From contig NC_092677.1 of NCBI RefSeq assembly GCF_964355755.1, positions 21,052,101-21,116,100 on the forward strand: 64,000 bases of DNA. The letters run 5' to 3'. This document shows positions 34,901-49,385 of this stretch, one piece after another. The notes beneath the pieces were generated by a model, which saw only the letters and a program-made list of their open reading frames with translations, was not told where the DNA came from and ran no database searches. Every line of letters begins with the position of its first letter. The first letter of the stretch is position 1. A program made the position numbers and the translations under genes. Source of the DNA: Antedon mediterranea. Lineage: Eukaryota; Echinodermata; Crinoidea; Comatulida; Antedonidae.

Positions 34901-37900
34901 GCATTTGGAGACGTTTTAACCCATTTTGAGCATTTCGATAAAATTTTACACACAAAAACATCAAAGTGCACAAAATAGCTTAATATGGTATTTAAAAACG
35001 TTTTAGAACATTTTGAGCATTTCAACAAAACTTTTTCTCACAAAACATCAAAGTGTACAGAATAGCTTCAAATCGCATTTGGAGACGTTTTAGACCATTT
35101 TGTGATTTTCGAAAAAACTTGTTAACATAAAAACACCAAAGTGCTCAGAATACCTTCAAATCGCATTTGGAGACGTTTTAGACCATTTTGTGATTTTCGA
35201 AAAAACTTGTTAACATAAAAACACCAAAGTGCTTAGAAAAGCTTCAAATCGCATTTGGAGACGTTTTAGACCATTTTGTGCATTTCGATGAAACTTGGTT
35301 ACACAAAAACATCAAAGTGCTTAAAATCACATTTTGAGCATTTCGTTAAAATTTTTCACACAAAAACATCAAAGTCCACAAAATAGCTTAATATCGTATT
35401 TAAAAACGTTTTAGACCATTTTGAGCATTTCGAAAAAACTTTTCCACACAAAACATCAAAGTTTACAAAATAGCTTCAAATCGCATTTGGAGACGTTTTA
35501 GACCATTTTGTGATTTTCGAAAAAACTTGTTAACATAAAAACACCAAAGTGCTCAGAATACCTTCAAATCGTGTTTTGAGACGTTTTAGACCATTTTGTA
35601 ATTTTCGAAAAAACTTGTTAACATAAAAACACCAAAGTCCTCAGAATACCTTCACATCGCATTTTGAGACGTTTTAGACCATTTTGTGATTTTCGAAAAA
35701 ACTTGTTAACATAAAAACACCAAAGTGCTTAGAAAAGCTTGAAATCGCATTTGGAGACGTTTTAGACCATTTTGTGCATTTCGATGAAACCTGGTTACAC
35801 AAAAACATCAAAGTGCTTAAAATCACATTTTGAGCATTTCGTTAAAACTTTTCACACAAAAACATCAAAGAGTAATAAATAGCTTAATATCGTATTTAAA
35901 AACGTTTTAGACCATTTTGAGCATTTCGACAAAATTTTTTCAAACAAAACATCAAAGTGTACAGAATAGCTTTAAATCGCATTTGGAGACGTTTTAGACC
36001 ATTTTGTTCATTTCGATGAAACAAAAACACAAAAACATCAAATTGCACAAAATGGCTTAATATGATATGGGAAAACGTTTTAGACCATTTTGAACATTTC
36101 GTTAAAAGTTTTCAAACAAAAACATCAAAGTCCACAAAATAGCTTAATATCGTATTTAAAAACGTTTTAGACCATTTTGAGCATTTCGAAAAAACTTTTT
36201 CACACAAAACATCAAAGTTTACAAAATAGCTTCAAATCGCATTTTGAGACGTTTTAGACCATTTTGTGATTTTCGAAAAAACTTGTTAACATAAAAACAC
36301 CAAAGTGCTCAGAATACCTTCAAATCGCATTTGGAGACGTTTTAGACCATTTTGTGATTTTCGAAAAAACTTGTTAACATAAAAACACCAAAGTGCTCAG
36401 AATACCTTCAAATCGTGTTTTGAGACGTTTTAGACCATTTTGTGATTTTCGAAAAAACTTGTTAACATAAAAACACCAAAGTGCTCAGAATACCTTCAAA
36501 TCGCATTTGGAGACGTTTTAGACCATTTTGTGATTTTCGTAAAAACTTGTTAACATAAAAACACCAAAGTGCTTAGAAAAGTTTCAAATCGCATTTGGAG
36601 ACGTTTTAGACCATTTTGTTCATTTCGATGAAACTTGGTTACACAAAAACATCAAATTGCACAAAATGGCTTAATATGGTGTGGGAAAACGTTTTAGACC
36701 ATTTTGAACATTTCGAGAAAACTTTTTCACACAAAACTTCAAAGTGTACAGAATAGCTTCAAATCGCATTAGAAACCGTTTTAGACCATTTTGAGCATTT
36801 CGAAAAAAACTTTTTCACACAAAACATCAAAGTTTACAAAATAGCTTCAAATCACATTTGGAGACGTTTTAGACCATTTTGTGATTTTCAAAAAAACTTG
36901 TTAACATAAAAACACCAAAGTGCTCAGAATACCTTCAAATCGCATTTTGAGACGTTTTAGACCATTTTGTGATTTTCGGAAAAACTTGTTAACATAAAAA
37001 CACCAAAGTGCTTAGAAAAGCTTCAAATCGCATTTGGAGACGTTTTAGACCATTTTGTAATTTTCGAAAAAACTTGTTAACATAAAAACACCAAAGTGCT
37101 CAGAATACCTTCACATCGCATTTTGAGACGTTTTAGAACATTTTGTGATTTTCGAAAAAACTTGTTAACATAAAAACACCAAAGTGCTTAGAAAAGCTTG
37201 AAATCGCATTTGGAGACGTTTTAGACCATTTTGTGCATTTCGATGAAACTTTGTTACACAAAAACATCAAAGTGCTTAAAATCACATTTTGAGCATTTCG
37301 TTAAAACTTTTCACACAAAAACATCAAAGAGTAAAAAATAGCTTAATATCGTATTTAAAAACGTTTTAGACCATTTTGAGCATTTCGACAAAATTTTTTC
37401 ACACAAAACATCAAAGTGTACAGAATAGCTTTAAATCGCATTTGGAGACGTTTTAGACCATTTTCTTCATTTCGATGAAACAAAAACACAAAAACATCAA
37501 ATTGCACAAAATGGCTTAATATGATATGGGAAAACGTTTTAGACCATTTTGAACATATCGTTAAAAGTTTTCACACAAAAAAATCAAAGTCCACAAAATA
37601 GCTTAATATTGTATTTAAAAACCTTTTAGACCATTTTGAGCATTTCGAAAAATTTTTTCACACAAAACATCAAAGTTTACAAAATAGCTTCAAATCGCAT
37701 TTGGAGACGTTTTAGACCATTTTGTGATTTTCGAAAAAACTTGTTAACATAAAAACACCAAAGTACTCAGAATACCTTCAAATCGCATTTGGAGACGTTT
37801 TAGACCATTTTGTGATTTTCGAAAAAACTTGTTAACATAAAAACACCAAAGTGCTCAGAATACCTTCAAATCGCATTTGGAGACGTTTTAGACCATTTTG

Positions 37901-40900
37901 TGATTTTCGAAAAAACTTGTTAACATAAAAACACCAAAGTGCTTAGAAAAGCTTCAAATCGCATTTGGAGACGTTTTAGACCATTTTGTGCATTTCGATG
38001 AAACTTGGTTACACAAAAACATCAAAGTGCTTAAAATCACATTTTGAGCATTTCGTTAAAACTTTTCACACAAAAACATCAAAGTCCACAAAATAGCTTA
38101 ATATCGTATTTAAAAACGTTTTAGACCATTTTGAGCATTTCGAAAAAACTTTTCCACACAAAACATCAAAGTTTACAAAATAGCTTCAAATCGCATTTGG
38201 AGACGTTTTAGACCATTTTGTGATTTTCGAAAAAACTTGTTAACATAAAAACACCAAAGTGCTCAGAATACCTTCAAATCGTGTTTTGAGACTTTTTAGA
38301 CCATTTTGTAATTTTCGAAAAAACTTGTTAACATAAAAACACCAAAGTGCTCAGAATACCTTTACATCGCATTTTGAGACGTTTTAGACCATTTTGTGAT
38401 TTTCGAAAAAACTTGTTAACATAAAAACACCAAAGTGCTTAGAAAAGCTTGAAATCGCATTTGGAGACGTTTTAGACAATTTTGTGCATTTCGATGAAAC
38501 TTGGTTACACAAAAACATCAAAGTGCTTAAAATCACATTTTGAGCATTTCGTTAAAACTTTTCACACAAAAACATCAAAGAGTAATAAATAGCTTAATAT
38601 CGTATTTAAAAACGTTTTAGACCATTTTGAGCATTTCGACAAAATTTTTTCAAACAAAACATCAAAGTGTACAGAATAGCTTTAAATCGCATTTGGAGAC
38701 GTTTTAGACCATTTTGTTCATTTCGATGAAACAAAAACACAAAAACATCAAATTGCACAAAATGGCTTAATATGATATGGGAAAACGTTTTAGACCATTT
38801 TGAACATTTCGTTAAAAGTTTTCACACAAAAACATCAAAGTCCACAAAATAGCTTAATATCGTATTTAAAAACGTTTTAGACCATTTTGAGCATTTCGAA
38901 AAAACTTTTCCACACAAAACATCAAAGTTTACAAAATAGCTTCAAATCGCATTTGGAGACGTTTTAGACCATTTTGTGATTTTCGAAAAAACTTGTTAAC
39001 ATAAAAACACCAAAGTGCTCAGAATACCTTCAAATCGTGTTTTGAGACGTTTTAGACCATTTTGTAATTTTCGAAAAAACTTGTTAACATAAAAACACCA
39101 AAGTGCTCATAATACCTTCACATCGCATTTTGAGACGTTTTAGACCATTTTGTGATTTTCGAAAAAACTTGTTAACATAAAAACACCAAAGTGCTTAGAA
39201 AAGCTTGAAATCGCATTTGGAGACGTTTTAGACCATTTTGTGCATTTCGATGAAACTTGGTTAAAGTGCTTAAAATCACATTTTGAGCATTTCGTTAAAA
39301 CTTTTCACACAAAAACATCAAAGAGTAAAAAATAGCTTAATATCGTATTTAAAAACGTTTTAGACCATTTTGAGCATTTCGACAAAATTTTTTCACACAA
39401 AACATCAAAGTGTACAGAATAGCTTTAAATCGCATTTGGATACGTTTTAGACCATTTTGTTCATTTCGATGAAACAAAAACACAAAAACATCAAATTGCA
39501 CAAAATGGCTTAATATGATATGGGAAAACGTTTTAGACCCTTTTGAACATTTCGTTAAAAGTTTTCACAAAAAAACATCAAAGTCCACAAAATAGCTTAA
39601 TATCGTATTTAAAAACGTTTTAGACCATTTTGAGCATTTCGAAAAAACTTTTTCACACAAAACATCAAAGTTTACAAAATAGCTTCAAATCGCATTTGGA
39701 GACGTTTTAGACCATTTTGTGATTTTCGAAAAAAACTTGTTAACATAAAAACACCAAAGTGCTCAGAATACCTTCAAATCGCATTTTGAGACGTTTTAGA
39801 CCATTTTGTGATTTTCGAAAAAACTTGTTAACATAAAAACACCAAAGTGCTCAGAATACCTTCAAATCGTGTTTTGAGACGTTTTAGACCATTTTGTGAT
39901 TTTGGAAAAACTTGTTAACATAAAAACACCAAAGTGCTCAGAATACCTTCAAATCGCATTTGGAGACGTTTTAGACCATTTTGTGATTTTCGAAAAAACT
40001 TGTTAACATAAAAACACCAAAGTGCTCAGAAAAGCTTCAAATCGCAATTGGAGACGTTTTAAACCATTTTGTTCATTTCGATGAAACTTGGTTACACAAA
40101 AACATCAAATTGCACAAAATGGCTTAATATGGTATGGGAAAACGTTTTAGACCATTTTGAACATTTCGAGAAAACTTTTTCACACAAAACTTCAAAGTGT
40201 ACAGAATAGCTTCAAATCGCATTAGAAACCGTTTTAGACCATTTTGAGCATTTCGAAAAAACTTTTTCACACAAAACATCAAAGTTTACAAAATAGCTTC
40301 AAATCGCATTTGGAGACGTTTTAGACCATTTTGTGATTTTCGAAAAAACTTGTTAACATAAAAACACCAAAGTGCTCAGAATACCTTCAAATCGCATTTT
40401 GAGACGTTTTAGACCATTTTGTGATTTTCGAAAAAACTTGTTAACATAAAAATACCAAGGTGCTCAGAATACCTTCAAATCGTGTTTTGAGACGTTTTAG
40501 ACCATTTTGTGATTTTCGAAAAAACTTGTTAACATAAAAACACCAAAGTGCTCAGAATACCTTCAAATCGCATTTGGAGACGTTTTAGACCATTTTGTGA
40601 TTTTCGAAAAAACTTGTTAACATAAAAACACCAAAGTGCTCAGAAAAGCTTCAAATCGCATTTGGAGACGTTTTAAACCATTTTGTTCATTTCGATGAAA
40701 CTTGGTTACACAAAAACATCAAAGAGCACAAAAGTATTTAAAAACGTTTTAGACCATTTTGAGCATTCCGACAAAACTTTTTCACACAAAACATCAAAGT
40801 GTACAGAATAGCTTTAAATCGCATTTGGAGACGTTTTAGACCATTTTGTAGTTTTCGAAAAAACTTGTTAACATAAAAACACAAAAGAGCTTCAAATCGC

Positions 40901-43900
40901 ATTTGGAGACGTTTTAGACCCTTTTGTGCATTTCGATGAAACTTGGTTACACAAAAACATCAAAGTGCTTAAAATCACATTAGAAACCGTTTTAGACCAT
41001 TTTGAGCATTTCGTTAAAACTTTTCACACAAAAACATCAAAGTCCACAAAATAGCTTAATATCGTATTCAAAAACGTTTTAGACCATTTTGAGCATTTCG
41101 AAAAAACTTTTTCACACAAAACATCAAAGTTTACCAAAAAGCTTCAAATCGCATTTGGAGACGTTTTAGACCATTTTGTGATTTTCGAAAAAACTTGTTA
41201 ACATAAAAACACCAAAGTGCTCAGAATACCTTCAAATCGCATTTTGAGACGTTTTAGACCATTTTGTGATTTTCGAAAAAACAACATAAAAACACCAAAG
41301 TGCTCAGAATACCTTCAAATCGCATTTGGAGACGTTTTAGACCATTTTATGATTTTGGAAAAAACTTGTTAACATAAAAACACCAAAGTGCTTAGAAAAG
41401 CTTCAAATCGCATTTGGAGACGTTTTAGACCCTTTTGTGCATTTCGATGAAACTTGGTTACACAAAAACATCAAAGTGCTTAAAATCACAGTAGAAACCG
41501 TTTTAGACCATTTTGAGCATTTCGTTAAAATTTTTCACAGAAAAACATCAAAGAGCAAAAAATAGCTTAATATCGTATTTAAAAACGTTTTAGACCATTT
41601 TGAGCATTTCGACAAAACTTTTTCACACAAAACATCAAAGTGTACAGATAAGCTTCAAATCGCATTTGGAGACGTTTTAAACCATTTTGAGCATTTCGAT
41701 AAAATTTTACACACAAAAACATCAAAGTGCACAAAATAGCTTAATATGGTATTTAAAAACGTTTTAGACCATTTTGAGCATTTCAACAAAACTTTTTCTC
41801 ACAAAACATCAAAGTGTACAGAATAGCTTCAAATCGCATTTGGAGACGTTTTAGACCATTTTGTGCATTTCGATAAAACTTGGTTACACAAAAACATCAA
41901 AGTGCTTAAAATCACATTTTGAGCATTTCGTTAAAACTTTTCACACAAAAACATCAAAGTCCACAAAATAGCTTAATATCGTATTTAAAAACGTTTTAGA
42001 CCATTTTGAGCATTTCGAAAAAACTTTTTCACACAAAAAATCAAAGTTTACAAAATAGCTTCAAATCGCATTTGGAGACGTTTTAGACCATTTTGTGATT
42101 TTCGAAAAAACTTGTTAACATAAAAACACCAAAGTGCTCAGAATACCTTCAAATCGCATTTGGAGACGTTTTAGACCATTTTGTGATTTTCGTAAAAACT
42201 TGTTAACATAAAAACACCAAAGTGCTTAGAAAAGTTTCAAATCGCATTTGGAGACGTTTTAGACCATTTTGTTCATTTCGATGAAACTTGGTTACACAAA
42301 AACATCAAATTGCACAAAATGGCTTAATATGGTATGGGAAAACGTTTTAGACCATTTTGAACATTTCGAGAAAACTTTTTCACACAAAACTTCAAAGTGT
42401 ACAGAATAGCTTCAAATCGCATTAGAAACCGTTTTAGACCATTTTGAGCATTTCGAAAAAACTTTTTCACACAAAACATCAAAGTTTACAAAATAGCTTC
42501 AAATCACATTTGGAGACGTTTTAGACCATTTTGTGATTTTCAAAAAAACTTGTTAACATAAAAACACCAAAGTGCTCAGAATACCTTCAAATCGCATTTT
42601 GAGACGTTTTAGACCATTTTGTGATTTTCGGAAAAACTTGTTAACATAAAAACACCAAAGTGCTTAGAAAAGCTTCAAATCGCATTTGGAGACGTTTTAG
42701 ACCATTTTGTAATTTTCGAAAAAACTTGTTAACATAAAAACACCAAAGTGCTCAAAATACCTTCACATCGCATTTTGAGACGTTTTAGAGCATTTTGTGA
42801 TTTTCGAAAAAACTTGTTAACATAAAAACACCAAAGTGCTTAGAAAAGCTTGAAATCGCATTTGGAGACGTTTTAGACCATTTTGTGCATTTCGATGAAA
42901 CTTTGTTACACAAAAACATCAAAGTGCTTAAAATCACATTTTGAGCATTTCGTTAAAACTTTTCACACAAAAACATCAAAGAGTAAAAAATAGCTTAATA
43001 TCGTATTTAAAAACGTTTTAGACCATTTTGAGCATTTCGACAAAATTTTTTCACACAAAACATCAAAGTGTACAGAATAGCTTTAAATCGCATTTGGAGA
43101 CGTTTTAGACCATTTTGTTCATTTCGATGAAACAAAAACACAAAAACATCAAATTGCACAAAATGGCTTAATATGATATGGGAAAACGTTTTAGACCATT
43201 TTGAACATATCGTTAAAAGTTTTCACACAAAAACATCAAAGTCCACAAAATAGCTTAATATCGTATTTAAAAACGTTTTAGACCATTTTGAGCATTTCGA
43301 AAAATGTTTTCACACAAAACATCAAAGTTTACAAAATAGCTTCAAATCGCACTTGGAGACGTTTTAGACCATTTTGTGATTTTCGAAAAAACTTGTTAAC
43401 ATAAAAACACCAAAGTACTCAGAATACCTTCAAATCGCATTTTGAGACGTTTTAGACCATTTTGTGATTTTCGAAAAAACAACATAAAAGCACCAAAGTG
43501 CTCAGAATACCTTCAAATCGCATTTGGAGACGTTTTAGACCATTTTGTGATTTTCGAAAAAACTTGTTAACATAAAAACACCAAAGTGCTCAGAATACCT
43601 TCAAATCGTATTTTGAGACGTTTTAGACAATTTTGTGATTTTCGAAAAAACTTGTTGACATAAAAAAACCAAAGTGCTTAGAAAAGCTTCAAATCGCATT
43701 TGGAGACGTTTTAGACCATTTTGTGCATTTCGATGAAACTTGGTTACACAAAAACATCAAAGTGTACAGAATAGCTTCAAATCGCATTAGAAACCGTTTA
43801 GACCATTTTAAGCATTTCGAAAAAACTTTTTCACACAAAACATCAAAGTGTACAAAATAGCTTCAAATCGCATTTGGAGACGTTTTAGACAATTTTGTGA

Positions 43901-46900
43901 TTTTCGAAAAAACTTGTTTACATAAAAACACCAAAGTGCTTAGAAAAGCTTCAAATCGCATTTGGAGACGTTTTAAACCATTTTGTTCATTTCGATGAAA
44001 CTTGGTTACACAAAAACATCAAAGAGCACAAAAGTATTTAAAAACGTTTTAGACCATTTTGAGCATTCCGACAAAACTTTTTCACACAAAACATCAAAGT
44101 GTACAGAATAGCTTTAAATCGCATTTGGAGACGTTTTAGACAATTTTGTAGTTTTCTAAAAAACTTGTTAACATAAAAACACAAAAGAGCTTCAAATCGC
44201 ATTTGGAGACGTTTTAGACCCTTTTGTGCATTTCGATGAAACTTGGTTACACAAAAACATCAAAGTGCTTAAAATCACATTAGAAACCGTTTTAGACCAT
44301 TTTGAGCATTTCGTTAAAACTTTTCACACAAAAACATCAAAGTCCACAAAATAGCTTAATATCGTATTTAAAAACGTTTTAGACCATTTTGAGCATTTCG
44401 AAAAAACTTTTTCACACAAAACATCAAAGTTTACAAAATAGCTTCAAATCGCATTTGGAGACGTTTTAGACCATTTTGTGATTTTCGAAAAAACTTGTTA
44501 ACATAAAAACACCAAAGTGCTCAGAATACCTTCAAATCGCATTTTGAGACGTTTTAGACCATTTTGTGATTTTCGAAAAAACTTAACATAAAAACACCAA
44601 AGTGCTCAGAATACCTTCAAATCGCATTTGGAGACGTTTTAGACCATTTTGTGATTTTCGAAAAAACTTGTTAACATAAAAACACCAAAGTGCTCAGAAT
44701 ACCTTCAAATCGCATTTTGAGACGTTTTAGACTATTTTGTGATTTTCGGAAAAACTTGTTAACATAAAAACACCAAAGTGCTTAGAAAAGCTTCAAATCG
44801 CATTTGGAGACGTTTTAGACCATTTTGTGATTTTCGAAAAAACTTGTTTACATAAAAACACCAAAGTGCTAAGAATAGCTTCCAATCGCATTTGGAGACG
44901 TTTTAGACCCTTTTGTGCATTTCGATGAAACTTGGTTACACAAAAACATCAAAGTGCTTAAAATCACATTAGAAACCGTTTTAGACCATTTTGAGCATTT
45001 CGTTAAAATTTTTCACAGAAAAACATCAAAGAGCAAAAAATAGCTTAATATCGTATTTAAAAACGTTTTAGACCATTTTGAGCATTTCGACAAAACTTTT
45101 TCACACAAAACATCAAAGTGTACAGAATAGCTTCAAATCGCATTTGGAGACGTTTTAACCCATTTTGAGCATTTCGATAAAATTTTACACACAAAAACAT
45201 CAAAGTGCACAAAATAGCTTAATATGGTATTTAAAAACGTTTTAGACCATTTTGAGCATTTCAACAAAACTTTTTCTCACAAAACATCAAAGTGTACAGA
45301 ATAGCTTCAAATCGCAATTGGAGACGTTTTAGACCATTTTGTGCATTTCGATGAAACTTGGTTACACAAAAACATCAAAGTGCTTAAAATCACATTTTGA
45401 GCATTTCGTTAAAACTTTTCACACAAAAACATCAAAGTCCACAAAATAGCTTAATATCGTATTTAAAAACGTTTTAGACCATTTTGAGAATTTCGAAAAA
45501 ACTTTTCCACACAAAACATCAAAGTTTACAAAATAGCTTCAAATCGCATTTGGAGACGTTTTAGACCATTTTGTGATTTTCGAAAAAACTTGTTAACATA
45601 AAAACACCAAAGTGCTAAGAATACCTTCAAATCGCATTTGGAGACGTTTTAGACCCTTTTGTGCATTTCGATGAAACTTGGTTACACAAAAACATCAAAG
45701 TGCTTAAAATCACATTAGAAACCGTTTTAGACCATTTTGAGCATTTCGTTAAAATTTTTCACAGAAAAACATCAAAGAGCAAAAAATAGCTTAATATCGT
45801 ATTTAAAAACGTTTTAGACCATTTTGAGCATTTCGACAAAACTTTTTCACACAAAACATCAAAGTGTACAGAATAGCTTCAAATCGCATTTGGAGACGTT
45901 TGAACCCATTTTGAGCATTTCGATAAAATTTTACACACAAAAACATCAAAGTGCACAAAATAGCTTAATATGGTATTTAAAAACGTTTTAGACCATTTTG
46001 AGCATTTCAACAAAACTTTTTCTCACAAAAAATCAAAGTGTACAGAATAGCTTCAAATCGCATTTGGAGACGTTTTAGACCATTTTGTGCATTTCGATGA
46101 AACTTGGTTACACAAAAACATCAAAGTGCTTAAAATCACATTTTGAGCATTTCATTAAAACTTTTCACACAAAAACATCATAGTCCACAAAATAGCTTAA
46201 TATCGTATTTAAAAACGTTTTAGACCATTTTGAGCATTTCGAAAAAACTTTTCCACACAAAACATCAAAGTTTACAAAATAGCTTCAAATCGCATTTGGA
46301 GACGTTTTAGACCATTTTGTGATTTTCGAAAAAACTTGTTAACATAAAAACACCAAAGTGCTCAGAATACCTTCAAATCGCATTTGGAGACGTTTTAGAC
46401 CCTTTTGTGCATTTCGATGAAACTTGGTTACACAAAAACATCAAAGTGCTTAAAATCACATTAGAAACCGTTTTAGACCATTTTGAGCATTTCGTTAAAA
46501 TTTTTCACAGAAAAACATCAAAGAGCAAAAAATAGCTTAATATCGTATTTAAAAACGTTTTAGACCATTTTGAGCATTTCGACAAAACTTTTTCACACAA
46601 AACATCAAAGTGTACAGAATAGCTTCAAATCGCATTTGGAGACGTTTTAACCCATTTTGAGCATTTCGATAAAATTTTACACACAAAAACATCAAAGTGC
46701 ACAAAATAGCTTAATATGGTATTTAAAAACGTTTTAGACCATTTTGAGCATTTCAACAAAACTTTTTCTCACAAAACATCAAAGTGTACAGAATAGCTTC
46801 AAATCGCATTTGGAGACGTTTTAGACCATTTTGTGCATTTCGATGAAACTTGGTTACACAAAAACATCAAAGTGCTTAAAATCACATTTTGAGCATTTCG

Positions 46901-48956
46901 TTAAAACTTCTCACAAAACATCAAAGTGTACAGAATAGCTTCAAATCGCATTTGGAGACGTTTTAGACCATTTTGTGCATTTCGATGAAACTTGGTTACA
47001 CAAAAACATCAAAGTGCTTAAAATCACATTTTGAGCATTTCGTTAAAACTTTTCACACAAAAACATCAAAGTCCACAAAATAGCTTAATATCGTATTTAA
47101 AAACGTTTTAGACCATTTTGAGCATTTCGAAAAAACTTTTCCACACAAAACATCAAAGTTTACAAAATAGCTTAAAATCGCATTTGGAGACGTTTTAGAC
47201 CATTTTGTGATTTTCGAAAAAACTTGTTAACATAAAAACACCAAAGTGCTCAGAATACCTTCAAATCGCATTTGGAGACGTTTTAGACCATTTTGTGATT
47301 TTCGAAAAAACTTGTTAACATAAAAATACCAAAGTGCTCAGAATACCTTCAAATCGTATTTTGAGACGTTTTAGACAATTTTGTGATTTTCAAAAAAACT
47401 TGTTAACATAAAAACACCAAAGTGCTTAGAAAAGCTTCAAATCGCATTTGGAGACGTTTTAGACCATTTTGTGCATTTCGATGAAACTTGGTTACACAAA
47501 AACATCAAAGTGTACAGAATAGCTTCAAATCGCATTAGAAACCGTTTTAGACCATTTTAAGCATTTCGAAAAAACTTTTTCACACAAAACATCAAAGTGT
47601 ACAAAATAGCTTCAAATCGCATTTGGAGACGTTTTAGACAATTTTGTGATTTTCGAAAAAACTTGTTTACATAAAAACACCAAAGTGCTTAGAAAAGCTT
47701 CAAATCGCATTTGGAGACGTTTTAAACCATTTTGTTCATTTCGATGAAACTTGGTTACACAAAAACATCAAAGAGCACAAAAGTATTTAAAAACGTTTAA
47801 GACCATTTTGAGCATTCCGACAAAACTTTTTCACACAAAACATCAAAGTGTACAGAATAGCTTTAAATCGCATTTGGAGACGTTTTAGACCATTTTGTAG
47901 TTTTCGAAAAAACTTGTTAACATAAAAACACAAAAGAGCTTCAAATCGCATTTGGAGACGTTTTAGACCCTTTTGTGCATTTCGATGAAACTTGGTTACA
48001 CAAAAACATCAAAGTGCTTAAAATCACATTAGAAACCGTTTTAGACCATTTTGAGCATTTCGTTAAAACTTTTCACACAAAAACATCAAAGTCCACAAAA
48101 TAGCTTAATATCGTATTCAAAAACGTTTTAGACCATTTTGAGCATTTCGAAAAAACTTTTTCACACAAAACATCAAAGTTTACAAAATAGCTTCAAATCG
48201 CATTTGGAGACGTTTTAGACCATTTTGTGATTTTCGAAAAAACTTGTTAACATAAAAACACCAAAGTGCTCAGAATACCTTCAAATCGCATTTTGAGACG
48301 TTTTAGACCATTTTGTTATTTTCGAAAAAACAACATAAAAACACCAAAGTGCTCAGAATACCTTCAAATCGCATTTGGAGACGTTTTAGACCATTTTGTG
48401 ATTTTGGAAAAAACTTGTTAACATAAAAACACCAAAGTGCTCAGAATACCTTCAAATCGCATTTTGAGACGTTTTAGACCATTTTGTGATTTTCGAAAAA
48501 ACTTAACATAAAAACACCAAAGTGCTCAGAATACCTTCAAATCGCATTTGGAGACGTTTTAGACCATTTTGTGATTTTCGAAAAAACTTGTTAACATAAA
48601 AACACCAAAGTGCTCAGAATACCTTCAAATCGCATTTTGAGACGTTTTAGACTATTTTGTGATTTTCGGAAAAACTTGTTAACATAAAAACACCAAAGTG
48701 CTTAGAAAAGCTTCAAATCGCATTTGGAGACGTTTTAGACCATTTTGTGATTTTCGAAAAAACTTGTTTACATAAAAACACCAAAGTGCTAAGAATAGCT
48801 TCCAATCGCATTTGGAGACGTTTTAGACCCATTTGTGCATTTCGATGAAACTTGGTTACATAAAAACATCAAAGTGCTTAAAATCACATTAGAAACCGTT
48901 TTAGACCATTTTGAGCATTTCGTTAAAATTTTTCACAGAAAAACATCAAAGAGCAA
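31928..48956 (+). repeat. Satellite array, subfamily A (third block)
   Basis: Resumes exactly where the Harbinger element interrupted the monomer. Same variants as the other A blocks, in several rearranged higher-order orders. Apart from the sub-blocks listed here I see no foreign sequence and no gene. An abrupt join near 32705 (CACCAAATTTTGAGC) fuses two monomer types and borders a local duplication of about 477 bp (TTCAAATCGTG at 32461 and 32938). The block ends at the Helentron-like insertion. Confidence 0.96.
44901..47138 (+). repeat. Tandem 746-bp higher-order repeat, three copies
   Basis: TTTTAGACCC starts lie at 44901, 45647 and 46393, and the CGTTAAAATTTTTCACAG marker at 45001, 45747 and 46493, all in exact 746-bp steps. 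The third copy is disturbed by a 142-bp tandem duplication (46767-46908 and 46909-47050), whose join creates the hybrid ACTTCTCACAAAAC. That hybrid fuses ACTTTTCACAC and TTTCTCACAAAAC variants. Confidence 0.87.
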
Positions 48957-48965
48957 CTAGATTTG

Positions 48966-48987
48966 AACTCGTCACTTCGGACGAGTT
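48966..48987 (-). repeat. 3'-terminal stem-loop of the rolling-circle element
   Basis: AACTCGTC (48966-48973) pairs with GACGAGTT (48980-48987) across a 6-nt loop: a perfect 8-bp stem, nine bases from the element end. Terminal hairpins of this kind act as end signals in Helitron-type elements. Confidence 0.8.
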
Positions 48988-48988
48988 A

Positions 48989-48998
48989 GGTTATCCGC
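48989..48998 (-). repeat. Internal (3') copy of the asymmetric terminal inverted repeat
   Basis: GGTTATCCGC on the plus strand, the inverse of the terminal copy at 50167-50176. It is offset inward by 32 bp, so the inverted repeats are asymmetric. Confidence 0.8.
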
Positions 48999-49197
48999 AG
49001 CGCAAAAGCCACGTGCACGTCATACGTTAGAATATTGCGCGCAGAAAAACGATTATGCCATTGAAAAAAATGTTAGTGTGCCCTCTATTTTGTGTCACGT
49101 CTGAGTATATACGGTATAAACTATATACTGTATACGTACTACATACAGTGCAGAATAGGTGAAAATAAGTGGCCCAAGTTATTGACGCTTTTGGACA

Positions 49198-49385
49198 TGA
49201 TGACGTCATCACAATTTAAAAAACGGTATATCATGCGAAAGATAATTGATTGGCATAGACAATATAAAAAATGGGGGGAAATGGAATTAGGATAAGTGGA
49301 GATGCGCTCTATTAAATGTGATGAGCTATGACGAAAGAGACAAAAATCCTATATTTTATATTTGAGTGGCCATACGATGACGTCA
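49198..49385. promoter_or_regulatory. Two TGACGTCA palindromes
   Basis: Perfect TGACGTCA octamers at 49201-49208 and 49378-49385; the first sits in a longer palindrome TGATGACGTCATCA (49198-49211). The octamer is the consensus CRE/ATF site in animals. Whether it is used here is unknown. Confidence 0.45.

Noticed and set aside
48957-49030. tRNA-like sequence on the minus strand (GAGTTCAAATCT resembles a B box), suggesting a SINE
   Set aside because: It lies at the 3' end in the wrong orientation for a SINE head, no cloverleaf can be completed, and the same bases form the terminal stem-loop of the rolling-circle element.
49092-49295. 67-codon ORF in the rolling-circle element
   Set aside because: No recognised motif, overlapped by an opposite-strand frame of similar length, in sequence with no codon bias. 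No Rep or helicase residues.
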